A stretch of DNA of 43,368 nt, from the NCBI GenBank assembly GCA_022730075.1, contig DZBX01000007.1, positions 1 through 43,368 on the forward strand, in the 5' to 3' direction. This document shows, piece by piece, positions 1 through 7,570 of the stretch (the first letter of the stretch is position 1; each line of letters opens with the position of its first letter). The stretch comes from Rhodanobacter sp. (GTDB lineage Bacteria; Pseudomonadota; Gammaproteobacteria; Xanthomonadales; Rhodanobacteraceae). Under the pieces are notes generated by a model. The model made no database searches, was not told the origin of the DNA, and worked only from the letters and a program-made list of their open reading frames with translations. The translations under genes were made by a program, and so were the position numbers.

Positions 1-36
1 GTCGTAGCTCCCTCTCTCACCCCGGATGGCTACGAT
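1..36 (+). CRISPR. Terminal repeat of a type II-C CRISPR array (array continues off the left edge)
   Basis: This 36-base unit starts GTCGTAGCTC and ends GGCTACGAT. It has the length and layout I recall for Neisseria-type II-C repeats (GTTGTAGCTCCC...GCTACAAT). Its reverse complement matches the anti-repeat of the tracrRNA at 4642-4674 over two blocks. No further repeat follows, and a terminator begins five bases later, so this is the distal, last repeat of an array transcribed rightward. Only this one unit is visible, so spacer number and content cannot be judged. Confidence 0.85.
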
Positions 37-40
37 TGCC

Positions 41-94
41 CGCCCCGAACTCCGCAACCCGCTTGACGGTTGCGGGGTTCTGGGCGATTTTTTT
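41..94 (+). terminator. Rho-independent terminator of the CRISPR array transcript
   Basis: A 19-bp stem (41-59 with 68-86, one mismatch and one G-U pair) encloses an 8-base loop and is followed by an A and seven Ts (88-94). The T-tract is only on the + strand, so it stops transcription coming from the array rather than the leftward cas operon. It ends six bases before the cas2 stop codon, so it insulates the convergent array and cas transcripts. Confidence 0.85.
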
Positions 95-99
95 GCCGC

Positions 100-432
100 T
101 CACAGCAGCACCAATTGCACGGCATGGACGGTTTTTTCCTGAATCCTGGGCAGACCGACGAGCAGCTTCATCTGCGCAAATTGTTTCTCGCTCACCTGCA
201 GGCAGCGCACCGAGCCATCCGGTGGCAGGTTGCCGGACAGGCGCTTGAGATGCACCTGCAGGTCATCGAAGCCGTTCACCACGCGACCATACACTGACCA
301 CTGGATCATGTCGTAGCCGTCCTGCACGAGGAAACGGCGGAACAGCACATAGGCGCGCTTGTCGGCCTTGGTCAGGGTGGGCAGATCGAAGAACACCAAC
401 AGGCGCATGAAGCGGCGGGTCTCCCTACTCAT
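100..432 (-). CDS. cas2: CRISPR-associated endonuclease Cas2
   Basis: Cas2 is the small dimeric partner of Cas1 in the spacer-integration complex. The 110-residue product has the ferredoxin-like Cas2 start (MRLLVFFDLPTLT, with the conserved Asp after the first beta strand near residue 16) and the later WSVYGRVV strand. This is the usual length for type II Cas2. The ATG at 432 overlaps the last 8 bases of cas1, which indicates translational coupling. It is the last cas gene, with no csn2 or cas4 after it, so the locus is type II-C. The gene converges on the array and its terminator. Confidence 0.93.
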   Translation of the reverse strand: MSRETRRFMRLLVFFDLPTLTKADKRAYVLFRRFLVQDGYDMIQWSVYGRVVNGFDDLQVHLKRLSGNLPPDGSVRCLQVSEKQFAQMKLLVGLPRIQEKTVHAVQLVLL

Positions 433-1369
433 CGCCTTCGTCAGGGCAGATTGTCGTGTCCTGCTCGCGGTGTAGTGCCGGCAACGTCAAGCTTGTAGCT
501 TCATCGTCGAGCCTTTGCGACAGACTCACCACCGCGGCTTCGGCGGCGGCAAGCAAGGTGCAATGCTCCATGTCCTCGGCGGATTGGCACAACGCTACGT
601 CTTCGTGCAGCACGCCCACGACGCGTGCCTTGTCTTCGCGGCTGAGCTCGTGTTCTTGCGTGTGCAATGGGAAGTGATGCAGCACATGCGCATCAAGGAT
701 TGGGCGAAAGGGTTCGAGCAGATCGTCGGCCAGATTGAAGGCGTTGAGTTCACTCCTGTGGTGCAGCCCGAACGCAGTGATGAAGCCATAGGCCACAAGG
801 TTGCGCGCCAGCGCGGAGCGGATCACGCTGTAGCCATAGTTGAGTGCGGCGTTGTGCAAGCGGGTTTGGGCGCGGGCAAAGTCCGTACCGAACAATTGCC
901 GGAAATAGGCCTGCGCCGCCTGCGCCTCGGCGTGGCCGGCATCGCCTGAGCGCACGTCGCGGGCCAACGCGTGAAGCCGACGACTGGCTGCGTCGTGGCG
1001 GTGGCGACTAAGTACATCAGCCTGATTGCGGATCTTGCGTTGCACGATGTGCTGCCATAGGCGCTTGCGGCGTGGCTGGCTCAGGTCGAGTTGCGCGCGC
1101 ATCACCTTTAGGGCACGGCTGTGCGGCAGATGCGGCAGCAGCACACCATTGGGGTGATGGTCCGCGCCCACGGTGATGACCGCGATCTGCTGCTCTGCGC
1201 AGGCCGAAAGCAATTGCGCCGTCAGGCTCACTTGCGGCTGATCGATCACCAGCACCGAAATGTCTTCCAGCGCAATGCGCACCGTACCCGCATCGCCATC
1301 CACGGCCAGCGCTCGCTGATCTAGCCGCAGACGCGCAGGCTGGGTGATGACCACGCTGCGCCAGGCCAT
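425..1369 (-). CDS. cas1: CRISPR-associated integrase Cas1 (type II)
   Basis: Cas1 is the catalytic subunit that inserts new spacers. The 314-residue protein begins MAWRSVVITQPARL, the standard start of type II Cas1. The reading frame is open for about 30 codons further upstream, but those lie inside cas9 and were left out. Likely metal ligands are Glu148 in HAEAQAAQAYF, His204 in GLHHRSELN and Glu219 in ADDLLEPFRP, matching the Glu/His/Glu set known in S. pyogenes Cas1. The start is four bases after the cas9 stop, and the end overlaps cas2, so the three genes form one operon. Confidence 0.95.
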   Translation of the reverse strand: MAWRSVVITQPARLRLDQRALAVDGDAGTVRIALEDISVLVIDQPQVSLTAQLLSACAEQQIAVITVGADHHPNGVLLPHLPHSRALKVMRAQLDLSQPRRKRLWQHIVQRKIRNQADVLSRHRHDAASRRLHALARDVRSGDAGHAEAQAAQAYFRQLFGTDFARAQTRLHNAALNYGYSVIRSALARNLVAYGFITAFGLHHRSELNAFNLADDLLEPFRPILDAHVLHHFPLHTQEHELSREDKARVVGVLHEDVALCQSAEDMEHCTLLAAAEAAVVSLSQRLDDEATSLTLPALHREQDTTICPDEGDE

Positions 1370-1373
1370 GGTT

Positions 1374-4300
1374 TCAGCCGTTCTTGCAGGTGCGGAACTT
1401 ACGCAGCGGTAAACGTTCCTCGTGCCGCACCGGGTAGAGGCGGCCGAGCATGTCGACATGGAATTTCTCGACCGACAAGGCGGTTTTGATGCCGATGCCG
1501 CGAATCAGTCCATCTTTGCCGACGGTCTGGTTTCGATCATGTGTCCACAGTGAAATTGCGCCCGTAGATCGGTCGAGCCCAGAGAAATATCCAGCCCTCG
1601 GCAGATCTTCACCTTTCAGTTTGACTCGCACCCAATCATTCGCATGCAAGCTGAAAAGAAAGCGGTAGCCTGCACTGGCGTCCATCAGCGTCCATTCGCA
1701 TTCCGGTTTGCCTTGAACAACGGCCCGGTTCGGCAACTCGGGGCGGACCGCATCGGCAACGTACAAGGGCACGGCATGGAACCTCTTGCCGTCGGTGAAG
1801 ATGTCCACGCGCAACATGGCGCCGTTGTTGGCGATGCCGCCGCGGACTGGCAGCCCGCTTTTTTGCGTCTCGCTGAGGTTGACCGTACGCACCAGTGGCG
1901 CTGTTTTGCCGGGTTGGCTGGGCTTGCAAAACGGCTCCTTGAAAGCCTTCTTGCCATCGTCGCCGTGTGCTTCAAGACGTTGCTTCAGAGCCGCAATCAG
2001 CGTGGCGTTGCGCGGGTCTTCGAAGCCGACGATGTTGGGCAGATCCTTGAGCTTGAGATCCGCCAGCGGCGTCTTGACCGAACTCTTGCCTTCCGCCAGT
2101 AGCTTGGCGGAACGAATGGTTTCCTGATGCGCGGCGCCCAGCCCGCGCCGCAGCGGCGCACGTGACACGCGCACCGGCTGTATGGCCTGGGCGCGCTCTG
2201 GTGTCCACCCCGGCAGATGCGCGAGGCCAAGCGTCGGCTGCGGCGAGAGACGGGCTTGCAACTCATCACGGAAATATGGCCAAGGTGTGGGGAAATGCGA
2301 TTCCAGCTTGCGCACGGCGCTGATGTCGAGCACTTCGCCGGTTTGCGGGTCCACATAGCCGCTGCGCACCAGCTCCAGTTCATCGCGGCGCGCATGGTCC
2401 GACAGCCGCTTGACCATGCCGTGGCTGCATGCGGCCACCACGGCTGCGTCGAGCGCGTGGTGCAGATCACCGGCTTCGCGCACCTTCAGCAGTCCCCAGC
2501 GCGCGCGCAGAAAAGCGGTGAGCTGGCCCGAGACCACCACGCAACGCCTGCTGTCGGAGCCATCCGCAAGCTGTAGATGCCGCTCCACCATGGCCTTGAA
2601 GGCGCGTGCGATGTAACGAGTGTCGGTGAGGTTGCGTTCGCGGAAACCCTCGGCAGCTTCATCATCGAAATCCTTGCGCAGCAGACGCGTGCGCTTGGCC
2701 AGGCGATATTTTGGGTTGGCCTGCACGAAGGCGGCGAAGCGACGCCAGCGCTCGCTGTCGTGCGCGCCATCGAGGTATTCCCATGGCGTCTGGTTGCCCT
2801 TGTCGCGGTTCTCGTGGGTGAGTACCAGCACCTTGTTGTTCATGCCGTCGTCGAAGCTGCGCGAATAAGGCAAGGCGTGGTCGATTTCGACGTAGCCATC
2901 TTCGTCAAGTCGGTTCAAGTCGAGTGCGTCGAGACTGTAAGCGCACTTGCCATCCTGTTCCCTGTAAAACCGGAACTTGGCGAGCTGATCCTTGCGCGGC
3001 GCGTGGCCGAACGCTTGCTCGAAATCCGCAACTTGCTTTTCCTTGTCATCTCGGAAGGCCTTTTGCTCGCGCTCGATCTGCCTGCGCTCATCGAAAGGCT
3101 TGCTCAGATCGCGGGCTAGTTCAATATGCACCTCGGCGGGCGCGCCGTAGTCGTGCACGATGGCGTTGACCAGCTTGCGTGCCTGGTTGAGGGCGCGATA
3201 GACCACCGGATTGGAGAAATCGTCTTTGCTGATGCGTGGAATCGTCCGCGACTTCTTGCCGGTCTCGATCTGGCTGTGATGTGCGTAGCCGGCCGACTGC
3301 ACGGCTTCGTCATAGCGTTGCCCGGCCTCCATGAAAGGAACGATTTTGCGCAGCGCCTTGACGGACAAACGGATGAAATCACTGAACGACGCATTCAACG
3401 CGGCTTCGACAATGCTAGGTTCGATACCCCGTTGCAGCATCCAGGCTCGTGCTTCGGTGTCGTCCTTGAACACGGTTTGCGCATATGCCAATGTATCGAG
3501 CCGGTCGGGGTTGGTGGCATCGCGCTGCCACTCGGTCTTGAGTCCGGCCTCCTCGTACGCCTTGCGCAAGGCATGAAATGCCTTGGCTTCGAACAGTGTG
3601 GCGTCCTCGGCCGCAAGTTCATTGCCCTCCTTGCGCTTGCGCCAGTAGTCCACGCCGATGAAGCGCGCCGAATCCGGCAAGTCCAGCGTCTTGCGCACTT
3701 GCTTGTAGGTGAGCTTGGCTTGCGTGAAGGGTGTACGGATCAGCGTTTGCCGCTCCGTATCGGACAGTGTGCGTTGGCGCCCGTCATCCGCCACGCGCAA
3801 ATTGTTGAGACGGGTCAGCCAGACGAAACGCTCGGCACTATGGCTGGCTTTGGGCGCGCGAAATTCGCTCGGCTCGAAGGTGCAGCGACCCACCATCTTG
3901 AGCAGATTAGCGCCTGATAGCGTGGGTCGGCGCGCCAAGAGCAGGGAATACACGGCTTGCTCGAAATCCTTGCTGACATGCGTGTTGCCGGCCGCGCGCT
4001 GAGCTTCGAACAACGCGTGCAACTCCTGCTCAAGGTCCGCGCGCGCAAACGTGTGGGTGTAGCTACCACCCTTGTTACGCTTGGCTTGCGCAAAGGCAGG
4101 GTCGCGCACCGCCATCTCGCCAACCGTGCGCCAGCTACCATCCAGCATACGGCGCTGGTTGGCGCTCACGCCGCTGAGCATCTGCCCAACTTTCTCATCG
4201 GCCTTGGCTTCGCTCTTGCGGTTGGACTGAAAGCCGCGATGCTTGACGAGGTGGTAAAGGACAGATGCCCACTCGTCTGGTGCGAGCGCACGGGAAAGTC

Positions 4301-4613
4301 CGTCTGCGCGCAGTTGCCACGAAGAAGTCGCCGCCGCTGGGGCGACTTGATTGGATGGTATGACGCCTTGGCGTTTCAACAGCCGGCGCAGACGCAACAG
4401 CCTGAATGCGCGCCTGCGTAGCCGCCGGCGCGACGAGCGCGCGTTACGCCGAATCAGGTTGAGGGGTTCGCCGTCCTTCGCCGTTTCGGCCTTATCGAAA
4501 GTGCGGACGTGCAGCGCGAGGATGCTGTCGGCTTTCAACAGCGCGGCGCCGACGGATGCGATACCGATATCCAGGCCAAGGACATATCCGGTTTGTGCGG
4601 GCGACGTTTCCAT
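1374..4613 (-). CDS. cas9: Cas9 RNA-guided endonuclease, type II-C, NmeCas9-like
   Basis: Cas9 cuts DNA guided by crRNA and tracrRNA. At 1079 residues it is almost the size of N. meningitidis Cas9 (1082). RuvC-I has Asp15 in VLGLDIGIASVG. The arginine-rich bridge helix is at about 54-82. RuvC-II has Glu498 in VHIELARD. The HNH domain has Asp578-His579 in GYVEIDHALPYSR followed by NNKVLVL and NKG-type residues. RuvC-III has HHALDAAVVAA with Asp722. All catalytic residues are present and there is no frameshift, so the enzyme should be active. An AGGAGAG ribosome binding site lies upstream of the ATG. The gene is visibly less GC-rich than its neighbours, which fits acquisition by transfer. Confidence 0.97.
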   Translation of the reverse strand: METSPAQTGYVLGLDIGIASVGAALLKADSILALHVRTFDKAETAKDGEPLNLIRRNARSSRRRLRRRAFRLLRLRRLLKRQGVIPSNQVAPAAATSSWQLRADGLSRALAPDEWASVLYHLVKHRGFQSNRKSEAKADEKVGQMLSGVSANQRRMLDGSWRTVGEMAVRDPAFAQAKRNKGGSYTHTFARADLEQELHALFEAQRAAGNTHVSKDFEQAVYSLLLARRPTLSGANLLKMVGRCTFEPSEFRAPKASHSAERFVWLTRLNNLRVADDGRQRTLSDTERQTLIRTPFTQAKLTYKQVRKTLDLPDSARFIGVDYWRKRKEGNELAAEDATLFEAKAFHALRKAYEEAGLKTEWQRDATNPDRLDTLAYAQTVFKDDTEARAWMLQRGIEPSIVEAALNASFSDFIRLSVKALRKIVPFMEAGQRYDEAVQSAGYAHHSQIETGKKSRTIPRISKDDFSNPVVYRALNQARKLVNAIVHDYGAPAEVHIELARDLSKPFDERRQIEREQKAFRDDKEKQVADFEQAFGHAPRKDQLAKFRFYREQDGKCAYSLDALDLNRLDEDGYVEIDHALPYSRSFDDGMNNKVLVLTHENRDKGNQTPWEYLDGAHDSERWRRFAAFVQANPKYRLAKRTRLLRKDFDDEAAEGFRERNLTDTRYIARAFKAMVERHLQLADGSDSRRCVVVSGQLTAFLRARWGLLKVREAGDLHHALDAAVVAACSHGMVKRLSDHARRDELELVRSGYVDPQTGEVLDISAVRKLESHFPTPWPYFRDELQARLSPQPTLGLAHLPGWTPERAQAIQPVRVSRAPLRRGLGAAHQETIRSAKLLAEGKSSVKTPLADLKLKDLPNIVGFEDPRNATLIAALKQRLEAHGDDGKKAFKEPFCKPSQPGKTAPLVRTVNLSETQKSGLPVRGGIANNGAMLRVDIFTDGKRFHAVPLYVADAVRPELPNRAVVQGKPECEWTLMDASAGYRFLFSLHANDWVRVKLKGEDLPRAGYFSGLDRSTGAISLWTHDRNQTVGKDGLIRGIGIKTALSVEKFHVDMLGRLYPVRHEERLPLRKFRTCKNG

Positions 4614-4628
4614 GGATCTCTCCTGCGC

Positions 4629-4634
4629 TATACT
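4629..4634 (+). promoter_or_regulatory. Candidate -10 element for the tracrRNA
   Basis: TATACT (five of six matches to TATAAT) lies 7 bases before the inferred 5' end of the tracrRNA. No convincing -35 box is seen 16-18 bases upstream. That stretch overlaps the cas9 ribosome binding site and start codon on the other strand, so transcription of the tracrRNA and translation of cas9 share DNA here. Confidence 0.55.
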
Positions 4635-4640
4635 GAATCT

Positions 4641-4740
4641 GCGTAGTCATCCGGGGTGAGAGCCGTTGCTACGATAAGGCCGGATATCGAAAGATATCTG
4701 AGCACGAAACCAAGGCCCGACCGCAAGGTTGGGCCTTTTT
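4641..4740 (+). ncRNA. tracrRNA of the type II-C system
   Basis: The anti-repeat (4642-4674) pairs with the CRISPR repeat in two blocks separated by a bulge: CGTAG/CATCCGGGGTGAGAG, then GCTACGA. The next part, CCGTTGCTACGATAAGG, has the same layout as the N. meningitidis tracrRNA I recall (CCGTTGCTACAATAAGG). A GATATC-GAAA-GATATC hairpin (4683-4698) follows. The RNA ends in a terminator: an 11-bp stem at 4712-4722 with 4727-4737, GCAA loop, run of Ts to 4740. It is transcribed away from cas9. The 5' end is estimated from the -10 box and could move by several bases. Confidence 0.9.
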
Positions 4741-4772
4741 GTTATGCGCCAGCAGCATCTCGAAATGCAAGC

Positions 4773-6254
4773 CTAGCCCACGATGCCCAGCCGCTTGCGC
4801 TCCAGGCGGCGCAGGAATTCCTGCATCACGCGCAGGTACAGATCCTCGCCGAGGTAGGCGTCCTCGACGCCGGCATCGACCGATGGGTTGTCATTGACCT
4901 CGATCACCACGGTGCGCTCGGGCGTCTGCTTGATGTCGACGCCGTAGAAGCCATCGCCGATCGGCTGCGTGGCGCGCAACGCCAGCTTGATCACCTCCGG
5001 CGGCGCCTCGCGCACCGGCAGGGTCTTGAAGCCACCGCTCTTGGCGGTGCCCTTGGCGCCGTGGTTGTAGATCTGCCAGTGACCGCGCGCCATCGAATAC
5101 TGGCAGGCGTACAGCGTCTCGTGGTTGAGCACGCCGATGCGCCAGTCGAACTCGGTGTAGAGAAACTCCTGTGCGATCACCAGCGCGGTGTGCTGGAACA
5201 GTTCCGCCGCGGCCTTGTCCAGCGCCGAGCTGTCCTCGACCTTGACCACGCCGCGCGAGAACGATCCGTCGGGGATCTTCAGCACCATCGGAAAGCCGAG
5301 GCGCTCGGACAGGTCGCGCAACTGTTTGGGATCGTCGCGATAGAGGATTTCGGTGCGCGGCGTGGCCAGCTTCTTCGAGCGCAGCAGATCGTGCAGATAG
5401 ATCTTGTTGGTGCAGCGCAGGATCGAGGTGGGGTCGTCGATCACCACCATGCCCTCGCGCTCGGCCTTGTGCGCGAAACGGTAGGTGTGGTGGTCCAGCG
5501 CCGTGGTTTCGCGGATGAACAGGCCGTCGTACTCGGCCAGGCGCGTGTAATCGCCCTTGTCGATCGGATCGACCTCGATGCCCAGTTCCTTGCCGGCGGC
5601 GATGAAGCTTTTCAGCGCCTTCTTGTTGGATGGCGGCATGACTTCGTTGGGATCGACCAGCATGGCGATGTCATAGCGATACAGGCGCCGCGCGCGCGGC
5701 TTGCGCCACAACTTGCGCGCGAAGCTGTCGAGCGTCTGCGCGAAAGCATCCTCCTGCGCGTCATCCAGCGTGTGCAGGCCGATCGGCTTGATCGCGCCGA
5801 TGCGCCACATGCGTTCGCGCTCGAACTCGATGCGCAGCAGCGGCGCCGGAAACGACTCGAACACGCCGCGTGCCAGGTCGCGCAATTGCGGGTACGACGT
5901 CTCGCCGAAGTACACGAGGATGCCGAAGTCGGTGGTGTCGCGGCCGCCGGCTGGCAGGAAGTTGGCCAGCTTCTGGTTGAGATCCTCGACATCCAGCCCG
6001 TACAGCGAGCGCCGGCGCAGATCATTGATGGTGCGCACGGAGGGGATCACGCGATGGCCGCGCGCCTCGCCCAGCAGGGACACGTAATAGCCGGTGCCGA
6101 GGTATTTGTAGCTGCGGCACAAATTGATGACGTGGGTGCGCTCGTCGCCGCCCACCGGCTCGCGCAGGTAGTCGGTGGCGGATACGACATTGTCGGAGGG
6201 GTAGTACGAGCCCCAGTCCGTGCTTTTTTCGACAACGATGACCAGCCGGGCCAT
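4773..6254 (-). CDS. RimK-family ATP-grasp ligase with RimK-like N-terminal domain
   Basis: The product has 493 residues. The N-terminal ~190 (MARLVIVVEKSTDWGSYYPS...) looks like the RLAN domain that precedes some RimK-like ATP-grasp enzymes. The C-terminal half carries ATP-grasp signatures: PMVLKIPDGSFSRGVVKV (nucleotide-binding loop), FDWRIGVL, and the metal-binding IEVNDNPSVDAGVED near the end. ATP-grasp enzymes of this group join an amino acid such as glutamate to a carboxylate, but the substrate of this subfamily is not known to me. A GNAT acetyltransferase is divergently encoded 172 bases away. RLAN-RimK genes are, as I recall, often found near GNAT genes, so the pair may act together in peptide or protein modification. 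Confidence 0.8.
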   Translation of the reverse strand: MARLVIVVEKSTDWGSYYPSDNVVSATDYLREPVGGDERTHVINLCRSYKYLGTGYYVSLLGEARGHRVIPSVRTINDLRRRSLYGLDVEDLNQKLANFLPAGGRDTTDFGILVYFGETSYPQLRDLARGVFESFPAPLLRIEFERERMWRIGAIKPIGLHTLDDAQEDAFAQTLDSFARKLWRKPRARRLYRYDIAMLVDPNEVMPPSNKKALKSFIAAGKELGIEVDPIDKGDYTRLAEYDGLFIRETTALDHHTYRFAHKAEREGMVVIDDPTSILRCTNKIYLHDLLRSKKLATPRTEILYRDDPKQLRDLSERLGFPMVLKIPDGSFSRGVVKVEDSSALDKAAAELFQHTALVIAQEFLYTEFDWRIGVLNHETLYACQYSMARGHWQIYNHGAKGTAKSGGFKTLPVREAPPEVIKLALRATQPIGDGFYGVDIKQTPERTVVIEVNDNPSVDAGVEDAYLGEDLYLRVMQEFLRRLERKRLGIVG

Positions 6255-6426
6255 GACTCCTCGCGCGTGTGCTGCATAACCGCGTGGGGGCGTTTCCGGC
6301 GCGCGGGCGGCGCGAGTGTGGCACAGCGCTGCGCGCGCGCAAGACCCGCGCGCGGCGCGGTTGCGGCCGGGTCAGCAAAAAAGCTTGCAGCGGCGCCCCC
6401 GTGTCACTACCGTGCGCGCCGTGCAG

Positions 6427-6900
6427 ATGCCCCGCGATCCCGAACCCCCCGGCCGAGTCCACGTCCGCCGCGCCGACGCCGTTGATCTCGACGCGCTGCT
6501 GGCGCTGGAGACGCGCGTGTTCCGTTCCGATCTGATCAGCCGCGCGCAGTACCGCCGGCATATCGACAGCGATAGCGCGCTGGTGCTGGTGGCCACGCAG
6601 ACCGGGACGCTGCTGGGATCGGTGGTGGTGTTCTTTCGTCGCGGCAGCCGCAACGCGCGCCTGTATTCACTGGCCAGCGCGCCGGAAGCGCGCGGGCGCG
6701 GCGTCGGTGCCGCGCTGCTGCGTGCCGCCGAGCAGGCCGCGCGCCAGCGCCGCTGTCTTGGCATGCGTCTGGAAGTGCGCATCGGCAACCGCGCCGCGCA
6801 GCGTTTGTACGAAACCCGCGGCTATGCGCGTGGCGGTGTGCACCGCGGCTATTACGAGGACGGCGCCGACGCATTGCGCTATGCCAAGGCGCTGGGCTGA
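6427..6900 (+). CDS. GNAT-family N-acetyltransferase
   Basis: This 157-residue protein is a single GNAT domain. The acetyl-CoA-binding motif A is visible as APEARGRGVGAALLRAA, and the C-terminal NRAAQRLYETRGYARGG motif fits the RimI-like branch. The frame is open about 37 codons upstream, but that part is basic and of low complexity, so the ATG at 6427 was chosen. The substrate cannot be read from sequence. Its divergent position beside the RimK-like ligase suggests a shared regulatory region (6255-6426), in which I see no clear box. It could instead be an unrelated peptide or ribosomal-protein acetylase. Confidence 0.8.
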   Translation: MPRDPEPPGRVHVRRADAVDLDALLALETRVFRSDLISRAQYRRHIDSDSALVLVATQTGTLLGSVVVFFRRGSRNARLYSLASAPEARGRGVGAALLRAAEQAARQRRCLGMRLEVRIGNRAAQRLYETRGYARGGVHRGYYEDGADALRYAKALG

Positions 6901-6926
6901 ACTCGCGCCTGCCCAATTCGCCATGT

Positions 6927-6935
6927 TGTTATCAT
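6927..6935 (+). promoter_or_regulatory. Candidate extended -10 promoter of pigment unit A
   Basis: TGT-TATCAT forms an extended -10 element about 36 bases before the ATG of the first ACP gene. The ten bases from 6930, TATCATGCGC, recur exactly at 19353-19362 upstream of unit C. No good -35 box is seen. Confidence 0.35.
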
Positions 6936-6971
6936 GCGCCGCACATTGACTCAGGAAAACAGGGGATTGCC

Positions 6972-7253
6972 ATGACCGCCACTGCCGAGGAGCTCGAACT
7001 GGCACAGTTGATCGTGACCAGCCTGAACATCGAGCAGTTCACCCCGCAGCAGATCGATCCCGACGCGCCCCTGTTCGGCGGCAGCCTGGGGCTGGACTCG
7101 ATCGATGCCCTGGAAATCGCGCTGGCGGTGTCGCGGCATTACGGTATCCATCTGCGCGCGGACCATGCCGACAACCGGCGCATCTTTGCCAGCCTGCGCG
7201 CGCTGTCCGACCACATCCAGCGCGAACGCGCGGCAGCCACGGCTTCGGCCTGA
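6972..7253 (+). CDS. Acyl carrier protein (first, pigment unit A)
   Basis: This 93-residue protein carries the growing acyl chain on a phosphopantetheine arm. The attachment site is Ser43 in LGLDSIDALEIAL. The length and the DSIDALEI form match ACPs of aryl-polyene clusters better than the housekeeping AcpP. A good ribosome binding site (AGGGGA) precedes the ATG. It is the first gene of unit A and is followed 14 bases later by a small dehydratase. A second ACP at 18909-19199 begins the opposite-strand unit, so the pathway has two carriers, as is usual for this cluster family. Confidence 0.9.
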   Translation: MTATAEELELAQLIVTSLNIEQFTPQQIDPDAPLFGGSLGLDSIDALEIALAVSRHYGIHLRADHADNRRIFASLRALSDHIQRERAAATASA

Positions 7254-7267
7254 TCGACCGACGCGCG

Positions 7268-7570
7268 ATGACCGCCGGCGAGCTGCGCACCACGCTGCGC
7301 GTGCCGGCGACGCATCCGGCCCTGCGCGGCCATTTTCCGGGTCGGCCGCTGGTTCCCGCCGTGCTGCTGCTCGAGGCCGCCGCCATGTTGCTGCAAGAGC
7401 AGGGGCTGCGCGTGGTCGGCATCGAGCGCGCGAAGTTCCTCGCGCCACTGCAACCGCGACAAGCGGCCACGCTGCGCATCTGGCCGCGCACCACGACTGA
7501 CTGGCAGTTCGCCATTGACCGCGCGGAAATGGCCATCGCGCGCGGCGTCCTGCGGGTTGCCGCGGCATGA
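7268..7570 (+). CDS. Small hotdog-fold dehydratase-like protein (FabA/FabZ type)
   Basis: At 100 residues this is a short hotdog protein. The motif HPALRGHFPGRPLVPAVLLLEAAA holds the candidate catalytic His22 and Glu36 seen in FabZ-type 3-hydroxyacyl-ACP dehydratases. It is shorter than FabZ (about 145 residues) and lacks the C-terminal strands, as is common for the small dehydratase or thioesterase-like proteins of aryl-polyene clusters. Its TGA overlaps the ATG of the exporter gene. It is one of three dehydratase-like genes in the cluster, so exact roles cannot be divided from sequence. Confidence 0.75.
   Translation: MTAGELRTTLRVPATHPALRGHFPGRPLVPAVLLLEAAAMLLQEQGLRVVGIERAKFLAPLQPRQAATLRIWPRTTTDWQFAIDRAEMAIARGVLRVAAA

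Noticed and set aside
1370-1459. Longer N-terminus for Cas1
   Set aside because: It lies within cas9. Type II Cas1 proteins begin at MAWRSVV.
4656-6485. 609-codon open frame on the + strand
   Set aside because: It is the antisense shadow of the RimK-like gene in very GC-rich DNA, and its product is a low-complexity His/Arg/Val-rich sequence with no domain.
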